NCBI GenBank assembly: GCA_008638375.1
Contig: CM018035.1
Coordinates: 27,156,307-27,220,306, forward strand
From: Nyssa sinensis
Lineage: Eukaryota; Streptophyta; Magnoliopsida; Cornales; Nyssaceae
Reading direction: 5' to 3'
DNA: 64,000 nucleotides
The translations under genes and the position numbers were made by a program. The notes under the pieces are model-generated. The model was not told the origin of the DNA, ran no database searches, and saw nothing but the letters and a program-made list of their open reading frames with translations. Of this stretch, positions 54,839 to 64,000 are shown in pieces (positions within the stretch are counted from its first letter, which is position 1; the number at the start of each line of letters is the position of its first letter).

Positions 54839-57532
54839 GAGCAGAGAAGATCATTGGTGAAGGCATAATTGGCTATACGAAAGATCATAACGGAAAGATT
54901 GTGGACATTGGCTAACAATGAGAGATTGCAACAGATAGTATTAAAGTTAGTTGAATCGATGTCTGGTGTATCTTTATATTGGGTTGAATTTATAATGGAG
55001 TTTTTTTTTGCAGGTCTGGATTTTCTTTCCCATGAGGGTTTTCCACGTATGACTCGGTGTTATGTCTCTCTTACATGTTGGTATTATTATTGATTAGTAT
55101 CTGTTAATAAGTATTTGGTCATATATTGCATGGAATCTAGTATTAAAAGTTTATATCTAATAGAACAACTAGTTTACCATTTAGTTCAACGATTCCTACC
55201 TAATTAGTTAGTTTAATTAGAAAAATTAAATTTGAACCTATTTGTGCAGCTCTGTGTGACAATTAATTAATTACATAATTAATTTAGTTAATTAGTTACA
55301 ACCCAAAACTACCTTCAAGTATAAAAAAAATGATATTCATACATATTTCAAGGGTGATGAGCTTTTTTGACAAATGAAAAATATATTATAATTAATCTAA
55401 GTTATAGAATACTTATGATATCCTATTCGGGTGGTGTAAGTGCCCATTCTTCTCACAATTCGTATGAGTTTGATGGTTCTTCCATCGTTATACAAAAAAA
55501 AAGAATAGTTATAATCTCCTTATTAGTAATACTTTATACAAAAGCGTTCATATACATAAGTGTTTTTTATTCTAATAATTAATATTACAAAGATATTTTT
55601 TCCCAAAAAATAATTATGACATAATAGAACTATTAATTATTAATCATGAAACAAAGTTGAGTTTCCAAAAAAATTATTAAGTCGTTGAATACTAATTATT
55701 AGATTTAAGGGTTTGATAGATTCTCATTGACTCAAATGGCTTGATCTTCTTAAATTTGAGTGAAAAGACAATGAATTTGTAGGAAATTTTCTTGAATATT
55801 AACATTTATAAGTTATACAACAAGTCAAGCATCATAGGTCATGATGTGTTAAAAAAATAATAAACATAAAATATATATTTTATTTAGGTTCAATTAAACC
55901 CCCCTTTTATTGAGCTTAATTTGTAACTTAAATACATATGAATCTTCATGCATATTTTCATGAGGAGACCACATTTTTCTTTTACATGAGTATCTGAGAC
56001 TTTTTCTTAACTAGTCACACCTGTGCAAATAGTCCTTCCTCTATCCCACTTGTCTCAGACCCTAGGGATGTTGTCATGCTTCGAGCCCCCTAGAGGTCTA
56101 GGAGTGATTATGAAGTATTAAGAAAAAAATTAATATTGATTTTACCACAATTGAATATGGAAGTTCTTGTAATTCATTATTTGGTCTCCCATAGTCTAAA
56201 TATTTCCAAGACTCAACGACATCCTTATAAACCAACCATTGGGAAAAACTGGATTTCTAGAAATGTCAGAATTTTGTTCTTTATAGGGAGAGTTAACTTT
56301 TTATTCTTTCAGAGTTAATTTTTAAAACTATTTTTATTAAATTCACATGAGGGATACTTTCTCATTTACATTTAATGTAAACAAGGTATTGTTCTAGGGC
56401 TAGAAGCCCAAAGAAAATTGTTTGCAATGTTCTCTCTGAGGTCCTTGATCCTTCAAAAGACCATGGATGCTTGTTGGAATGAGCACTAACTTTGTTTGAA
56501 CAAGCTTTTGTACTCACTTTGAACGAAGCTCACTGTTCTTCCTTTTCTTTTATGTCTGTCATGAACAACCTAATTTGAACAAGGTTTGAACTTGGTCTAA
56601 ATAAGATGTTCTTCATTCTTTTAACATTCAAAACAATTATTTAACACTTAAAAAACTATATGTTCAATTCGCAATCATGAATTTAAATATGCGAATCATA
56701 AATTATCATTCAAGGTTTTCAAGTTTTTCACCCTTAAAGACATGGTTTATAAAACATATACTTTTATTACATTTCAAATGAGTTTAGTTAAGTTTTAAAA
56801 CACTTAATCATGTTCTTACATTTGAGGGGATTTCTAACAACTTCCAACTTCCTGAAAATGAATAAGTCTCCACATATACATATTTCTAAACATTTAAAAA
56901 GAAAACTAGCATGTGCTACAAGACCATTAAAGTCTAAACAATCAAACTACTAAAAGTACCAAAACATCCTTCCTTTGACTATGTTTCTGGATCCTTGCCA
57001 TTACTTGTGGTGTGTAAGGGTGTGACTAAATACCAGTAGAGAAATACTATAACTCATAATAATGAATGAGGTGGAATGTGTGAGTATTTTGAAAAGCCAT
57101 GCTCAATGCATCATTTAAATAACAAACATTTCTTTATTAATATCCCTAAATGCCAAAGCATATAACAACCACATATACTACAAAATGTATGGTTTAACTA
57201 TTTTTACAACAATGCCCCATGTATGTCATTCAACCAATAATTCAATTTCACAACTCAAGTACACATTCAAAACTACAACCAATTACACTTACAGCCTTGA
57301 ATTTACGGGTTACTAGCCTGATGGACCAAGTAATCTGCTTAGCCAAGTCTATGGTCTAAGGCATCGAAGGGCACAGAGCCTTATCATTAGGGTATGCCAA
57401 TCCCACACCACAAAACAGACCGATATCATAATTACACACTCAGTGTTGTCAATAATGCCAATTTCAACTAGTGACTATGTAGGGACTTGAAAATTGAGAG
57501 TAAATTTTGTGTTTTTCCAGTAGAGCACTAAT
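54839..57532. other. Non-coding DNA with old repeat fragments
   Basis: No protein motif was recognised. 54840-55090 may be internal sequence of the neighbouring copia element. 56820-57530 has the phrasing of long-LTR sequence, for example GTGTGAGTATTTTGAAAAGCC (57078-57098) and CCTGATGGACCAAGTAATCTGC (57318-57339), so it is probably an LTR fragment cut by the element at 57533. Confidence 0.4.
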
Positions 57533-58129
57533 TGTAATACCCTGAGCCAGGATAGCACGTAGACCGAGGTAGACCGGTTGAGTAGTGTAATACCTGTTGT
57601 AATCGAACATGAGTTCTGAATAAAATAGAATAATTGTAATTAAGTCCAAAGAGTTAAATAATAATACCGAGCTTTGACTTAAACAATGAATATAGTATCA
57701 AAGATAAACCAAGACCCAAAATAGACTAAGAATAATATATCCCAAAATATACCCAAAGCATCGCAATGAGTAATATACAGTGATAGGTACGATTTTTGAG
57801 GTATATAGTAGAAGTTATAATCTCAGGGAATTTTGAGATTTAGACAAGCCAAGTATGAGTAAACCGGGCCGAGGATAGTAATACAAAAACAGACCGAGGC
57901 ATCAAAATAAGTTATGTATTGTGATAGGCACGTAGTTCGAAACGGATATTGAGAATCATAAATGGAGTAATTATGATATTTAAAAATATGAGAATTAAAT
58001 TTAAAGCAATCCCGAGTACCTAGGAGTACTGTACGATAAACCCGAGTGGTACAGAGAATCGTGTAGGTCAGTACATTCCTCGATACGTGCACAGTGCATT
58101 TTAATAAATGCAAGAATGTATATATATGA

Positions 58130-58130
<1 letters not shown>

Positions 58131-58171
<41 letters not shown>
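58131..58171. repeat. (TA)n microsatellite
   Basis: An almost pure TA dinucleotide tract of about 40 bases. It is followed by a purine-rich A/G tract to about 58260 and a G-rich region up to the long G run. Confidence 0.9.
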
Positions 58172-58172
<1 letters not shown>

Positions 58173-58511
58173 CATGCAAATGCATGCAAGTAAAAAGTAG
58201 AAAAAAAAAATAAAAAAAAAGAATAGAAAAAAGAAGAAAAATAAAGAAAGAAAAAGGAAATCAAAAAGGAAGTGTGTGCGTGTGTGTGACATTTATGTAA
58301 TATACATATATTATACCTAACACCTAAAGTAAACAAGCAGGAAAAGAAAAGAGAAAAAGTAAAAGAAAAAGAGAAATGTGTGTGCAGCATGTTTGGTGTG
58401 TGTCGGTGAAGTGTGTGGTGCATGGTACATGTGTGGTGTATGTTTAAAGTTAAATAAAGAAGCAGGGAAAGAGAACTGAAAAGAAAAAGAAAGAAAAGAG
58501 AAGTCAAATAA

Positions 58512-58551
<40 letters not shown>
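58512..58551 (+). repeat. Homopolymer of 40 consecutive G
   Basis: Forty uninterrupted G residues lie between TCAAATAA and CGTGTGAGG. This is unusually long for a plant genome and can form G-quadruplexes. Its length in the assembly may not be exact. Confidence 0.9.
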
Positions 58552-61485
58552 CGTGTGAGGCTGTTCCAGCCGTGGTTGTTGAAAGGAGAAAAAAAAGAGA
58601 AAAGGGTGCAGAGGGGTGGTGCAGCAGGTGAGGGTGCAGGTAGTGTACAGCAGGAAAATAGTGTATATGTATATATATAGGTGTGTGTTGCAGTGCAGGT
58701 TTGAGTGCAGCAAGTGGTAAAAGATATATATTACATATGTGTGTGTTGTGACAGTGAGCAGAGAAACGGTGCAGCAAAAGAAAAGGAGAAAAGGGGAAGA
58801 GGAGTGAGCAGCCGAGAGTGAAGATCAGTGCAGCAGGAGCTGCTGTTGGGAGCGCTGATTTGGTTCCTAAGATAGATTGAAAAAGAAAGGGGGAAGGAGA
58901 TGGCAGTGCAGCAGGCGGTAGATGTATGTGTGAGTTGGTGTAGCGGCAGTAAAATTGCTGTCCAGAAATGGAGATTAGGGGTTAAGGGTTTGGAACTTAC
59001 AGCAATTGGAGCTGTTGTAGCAAAACTTGATGCAGCAGTTGCGGACAACCTTGATATTGAGAAAGGAAATTGCAAACAGCGGCTAACGACAGTTCAATTG
59101 GTGATGCTGATTGAAGGAGCACGAAACAACATATAGGTGCAGCCGCTGGGCAGCAACAGTTGTACCCGTGGCTGCAGCTATTATAGGGAGTGGGGGATTT
59201 AGCCGCTAGTGGGATGTCATGTAACGGTTTTGAAAAATACTTGGTTTTCTACTCCCAGGTTGAAGGGGTTGATGGCAGTATGGTGGTGGCTTATACCAAG
59301 AATGGGGACAAACTTGTTAGGCAAGTTGCAAAGCAGCAGAGCAGTTGTCCAATTTAGGGATTTGGGTTTGGTGCTGATATGGAAAGACTTTCTGGACATG
59401 GGTTGTCAATGGGTTGCGTTGTATTACCCAATATTTTGCTTTTTTTTTTTTTTTATTTGTTCACATTCTCCATTCTTCTTAATCCAAAAGTTGTTGTTAC
59501 ATTTTCCAAGCAGCAGTACACTTGTAGGAAATTCAATAGCCGTAGAGGCTTTTTAAATGGTATAGCATGGGTTTCAATAGAACTGTGTGGAATTCCTTTG
59601 GATAGTTAGTATGTTGAGTTACTTGTTCTACCTTATATTATGCCCTTGGCTATTTGGGGAAGTTTTCATTTATGGTGAAAAAGGAAGCTGTCAAGTGAGG
59701 GATTTAGAAGAGGAAGGACTCCTTTTAGATTTAAAAACGTGTGGCTTCGAGAAGAAGATTTGCAGGAGATAGTTGAAGGTCAGAGCAAGACATTTGATTG
59801 AGGGCTTATAACACTCAACTGCAACCAGACAAAGGTTAGATTTAATTATTGTTAGTTATTTCAAATTAGAATAGAACCTTGTGAAATTATAATTAAACCG
59901 AGGATTTATGGTTAATTGTGAATTGACCCAAATGATAAAATAATAATTAATTTAAAGGAAAAATTACTAAAATGACCTTAAGTCAAAAGGTAGTCAAACG
60001 GACTCTGAATAAAATAAAAGAATAGTGAATTTTTATTATTTCGAGCATTCTGGACTCAACTGTTGAGTCCAATTTGCAAAAAGAGGTCTCAAAAAGTAAG
60101 AACCCGTAAAAATGTAAAATGACCATTTTGCCTTTTTAACAAAAATGTCTGAATTGAATTCTGTGAAAGCCTAAATCGACTTTATTCGACGTTCCAGATT
60201 CAATGATAGAGTCTATTCAAGTAAAAGAGATACCAATAGTAAAGAGACATAAAATTTGATGAATAGCATAGACTATATATATAATAGACTGAGGTGCATT
60301 TCTTGAATCATAGGAACGCAAGAGGAAGGGAGAAGGCGGTTTGACCTTCTAGATAAATACAGTAAGAGGGCTGCATTTTTCATCGATTGGTTCAACTGCA
60401 CAGCGAACACGACTCCTTAGGGTTGAGGAAAACCCATCTAGGTATGATATTTTGCTAAGTAAGAAATAGAATTAAGTTTAGGAGTGATTTCCATGTTGAT
60501 TTAATGATTCGTATGTTTATTTGATTGTTTATGTGCTTATGCATTCTTTGTTGTTTCCTTGGGAGTTTGGTTAAGTGATAAATATGAACCATGACTATAG
60601 GTATGTTCCATGTGTTGGCATAGTATGTGATTTATGTTCTTCGAGAATTGATAAGATTGTGAATGTATAACTTGAGCATGTGTTAAATTAATTGTGTATA
60701 ACATGCATGCATGTGGAAGAAGTTATGTGATTCAAATGCTATCATTGTTTTAAGTATAATGCATTATTTACAGCATGCTTCATGTGTTGGTGAAATGCTT
60801 CATTGAGATTGCATTATGGCATGGTGGAATCAAAGCATATTGGCATGGTGTAATTCCTTGAAACTTAGTGTGGGTTAAGCACTTGGTGCTGTGCATTATG
60901 AGGGTGTAGATCCTGTGGTGAAAAATCCAAAATTGGCCATTGGTACTCATGGCAACAGGGACGGACCGTAAAGTGAGACATACGATTGGTACTCATGCCA
61001 GCGGGGAAGGACCGTAAAGTGAGACATGGGTGTGGCATAGAGTTTGCATGGGTTCATCACGCATATTATTCATATACTGCATTGATGATTTGGAAGACAT
61101 GTAGATATAAATGTACACTTGCACATGCCATGCCTTAATTTTGTTCCTTGCATTAGCATTATGTTATACCAGCTGTCGAGCTGACCCATTCGTGGGATAT
61201 CATATTACAGATGACGCTCCTAGTACTTGAGACTTGGTGAAGTCTTGAAGGAAAGAGGGGAAAAGGACTCGGAAGTATATTTGGCCCTAGGGGCATATTT
61301 TGTGATGTAAGGGCTTAAGCCCAAATGACATGTAAGATATATTTATTGAATGTGCCTCACATGTATATATGTTGAAAGAAATGAGCGTATGTTTAATTGA
61401 ATCCATTAAATTATTGTCTTTTATTTTCTTTTCTTATTTAGTTTCTCACTGAGTCCCCAGGTTCGTGGAAATTCGGGATGTGACA

Positions 61486-61581
61486 GACCATGATTTTAAA
61501 CATGTCAATACATATAACCATATATATTATCAACAATGTAAAGCTTAATAGATAATACATACATTCAACCCATAGGGTACA
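61486..61581. other. Short AT-rich spacer between two LTRs
   Basis: 96 bases without recognised features, between the end of the minus-orientation LTR and the start of the next LTR. Confidence 0.5.
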
Positions 61582-63763
61582 TGTCACACCCCTGACCCGC
61601 ACCTAGAGAGCCAGACTAAGGGGTCATTGGGACCCCGAAAGGAAGGTAATAGGACTAGCCATTCTAGTCAATTGTATAAAATACAAGCCTTTTTTTAAAT
61701 TGATTTCTTTAATTAGTTTCGGGTTCGTTCACTTAGTTAGACTTGTTTAAGTCCCATAATGGGATTTAATGAAATTGATTGCTATCATAGGTAGCTATAC
61801 AAAACATCCATCCACAGTGTATAATGAGGCAATGTTTAGAGCTGACTTTAATAGTCCAGCTCTAATAGTCCAATATACATCACATATATGACAAGGTTTG
61901 AGAAGGGTACAGACACCCATAATAAATAAAATGAATAGGTAAATACATCAATGTAAACTGGACACTACAATGTCCTCTATAAGGACCTGAAAAATCTTCA
62001 AAGGACAATTTGGTAGATTCCCAGCATAGACTGAGGATAGACTGGAGATAAATCAAAGATGAGTCAGATAAATTATAAAATGAGTTGATAAGTCATCAAT
62101 ATGACACAATAAGGATAAAAATGAGTTTTGGTAATTTATTCGGGACTGGTGTGAGTCATAGAACTACATAGTCATCTACGGGACACAAATAGATAAGAAA
62201 ATCCACACAATGGAATTTTGGGAAACAAGATGCATATTTGGAATCAGAGCGTTGAAATTAGCTAGTGTGCTAAGTTTGGTGCGATTTTCAGACAGTTTCA
62301 ATTCGAACGCGTGCGTGCGCATAATTGGCCAACTAGCTATGTGACATATGGGAATGTGTGCAAAACTTCTTTAAGAAGCTAAGTGAAGTCTTTTAGAACA
62401 TGAAACATGTCAAAATTATGGTGGTAGAGGGATGTGATTGTGTGTGGTGAGGTGCATGGAGGGGGACAAAAATGACAATGATAGGACATGAGGAAGACCC
62501 CTACCTTTTCTCTGTTTTCCCTTTTCCCCCTCATTTTTTTTTTTGATTTTCATCCCTTTTACGCAACTCTCTCTCCCCCTTTCAGACTCTCTCTTTATCC
62601 TTCTCTCCCTCCCAACCAAAACAAGTGTGTGCGTGTGTTCGTGGGTGTTTAAAGGGAGAGAAAGGAAGTGTGAGTGTGTGGGAGTGATATGTGTGAAGTG
62701 AGTGTGTGTGTGTGTGTGATACACAATGTGTGCGTATGTGTGAATTAGTGTGTCTTTGTATGTGTGTTTATGTGTGTAACACACTAGGAACCAAAATAAG
62801 AAGAAGAAGGGAAAGAAGAGAAAGAGAAGAAGAAGCAGAAGAGAAGGAAAGGTGGTAGTGGCTGGACAAAGGTCGGCAGCCATTGGAGCTTCAAACCAAA
62901 GCTTTCTCTCTCTAAATGGCTGCAAGAACAGGTAGTGGTTTTTCAACTTTTTTTAAGATTCTTCCTATGGTGAATGCATGCTCATGAGAATGTTTGTGTA
63001 TATATACATGCGTGTGTGTATGGGGACATCGTTCGGTGGGTATGAGAAAGAACCCAATCTGGGTTCTCTTGGATCTCGGTGTTATGGAGTTTTCGAGCTC
63101 TTAGTTGAATATGGGAAGATGGTAAGAACCTAAGGGAATAGTTCATGAGAAAAAAAATGAGGAGGATAGAGGTGAAATAAAGTGAAACTGTAAGATTTAC
63201 AAGTCACCGAAATCTAGGTTGAACATTGAGTGATTGGCCTTGAATGTTTCGGGACTGTTTAACCCTTAAAATTGAATCCCATGAGAATGTACAAACGTTG
63301 ACAAACACATTAGAATTAAAAAAGGGGAAAATACCACTGGGATAGGCAAGACCTACCAACTTCAGTAGCTCGCCGAAAATTCAGGATTCATCGAAATCCC
63401 ATGTTTTGGCCGTCAAAACTTATGACAAAAACCTTGAATCTAAGCTAAGGAGTGTTTTGGATAAAAAAACAAAAATGGTGAAGAAAAATGGGGAAAACAG
63501 ATCGAAAAATAGAGCTCCGGTGTACTGGCACCAGAGAACGAGTACTTCCAATGTTGACTGGGTCGGTCAACTGGGTCGTGGGTCTCGGCTGTAAGCTGGA
63601 CTTTGGTGTTGGGTGTGGATGGCCTGTTTGGCTGCGGGGTTAAGGGAGAACTAGTTCTTGTGGTTCTGGTTCAATTTTGAACTGGTTCTAGGAGAACTGG
63701 TTCAATAGTGAACCAGTTCTGGGTAAACAATTATGAAAATGCCTTTCTTTTAAAATAGTGAAA

Positions 63764-63805
<42 letters not shown>

Positions 63806-64000
63806 CAAATATGGGAAGCAGCTGGAAGTTGGTGAAATATGTGGTTTATATATATATATTTATATAGACAAAACCACAGCAGATTCATGAAGCTTCCGTG
63901 TGAACTTTCTAGCAACCCAATTCATGTGACAACAGATTTTTTTTTTACTGAAGAAGGCATCTAGAATAATCCTATATATGTATATATATATATATAAATA
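61582..64000 (+). mobile_element. Start of another long LTR, running past the window end
   Basis: It starts TGTCACACCCCTGACCCGC, the standard opening of plant gypsy long LTRs. It continues without coding motifs through GT-rich microsatellite sequence (62620-62790), a GGTCGGTCAACTGGGTCG block (63561-63578), an inverted GAACTGGTTC/GAACCAGTTC pair (63640-63722) and a (TA)n tract (63772-63803). The minus-strand frame at 62416-62946 is low-complexity (LF- and HT-rich) and is rejected as a gene. The other end is outside the window. Confidence 0.55.

Larger units (their letters stand above)
57533..61485 (-). mobile_element. Long LTR (3953 bp) in minus orientation, related to the solo LTR family
   Basis: On the minus strand it begins TGTCACATCCCGAATTTCC at 61485 and ends GGCTCAGGGTATTACA at 57533. 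The minus strand of 60000-60300 matches solo LTR 1 around 20280-20600: CTATTCATCAAATTTTATGTC, GACTCTATCATTGAATCTGG, ACGTCGAATAAAGTC, GGACTCAACAGTTGAGTCC. 60300-61320 matches fragments A and B, with two copies of GGACCGTAAAGTGAGACAT. It contains a 40-base G run, (TA)n tracts and CAGC-rich sequence at 58550-59150. No target duplication is found (CTAAT versus GACCA), so it may be a recombined or boundary-eroded copy. The low-complexity frames inside it are not genes. Confidence 0.7.

Noticed and set aside
58001..58777. 258-residue minus-strand frame
   Set aside because: Made of F/L/S-rich, IYIY-repeat and 14-proline segments translated from purine tracts, (TA)n and the G run inside an LTR. Low complexity without domains.
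62416..62946. 176-residue minus-strand frame
   Set aside because: Product is LF-rich and HT-rich, from GT-microsatellite and purine-rich LTR sequence. No motif.

Overview
The window is nuclear DNA of a flowering plant, probably a eudicot. It is AT-rich, with GT-AG introns and dense nested LTR retrotransposons, TRIMs, MITEs and SINE relics. I see one convincing host gene and no rRNA gene, standard tRNA gene, CRISPR array or operon. All other coding-like sequence belongs to decayed transposable elements.

Layout. 1-2070 is AT-rich non-coding DNA with two hairpin palindromes. 2071-6760 is a dead PIF/Harbinger-type element on the minus strand (Myb/SANT-like gene plus DDE transposase), split by a tandem TRIM array with five ~108 bp LTRs. 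6761-13259 is non-coding with MITE, SINE and LTR relics. 13260-22739 is the 3' part of a Ty3/gypsy Tat-lineage element: RNase H and integrase, a 60-bp tandem array in the 3' UTR, a long antisense gene and a 3' LTR. That LTR is interrupted by a 3.9-kb solo LTR.

24081-35714 is the host gene. Five exons encode a 211-residue, probably chloroplast-targeted, two-helix membrane protein of the DUF3007 type. Its first intron is 9.3 kb and holds a complete 300-bp TRIM, a copia reverse-transcriptase relic carrying a hAT MITE, SINE relics and five ~640-bp tandem units with long G runs. Its second intron starts with GC rather than GT.

36239-43602 holds a hAT-like repeat and a gypsy LTR-gag-protease relic. 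A second solo LTR (4.0 kb) sits inside the protease active-site codons. 43603-48450 holds minus-strand fragments of another long-LTR family, with PBS and PPT only about 190 bp apart. 48583-54838 is a copia-like (SIRE-type) 3' part with three polypurine tracts and an LTR, split by a third solo LTR (3.8 kb). 57533-61485 is an inverted related long LTR containing a 40-base G run. 61582 to the end is the start of one more LTR.

The most striking pattern is the set of three solo LTRs of one ~4-kb family. Each has a perfect 5-bp target duplication, each sits in a different older retroelement, and each contains tRNA-like RNA polymerase III box sequences. All family assignments come from reading motifs; no database search was run.
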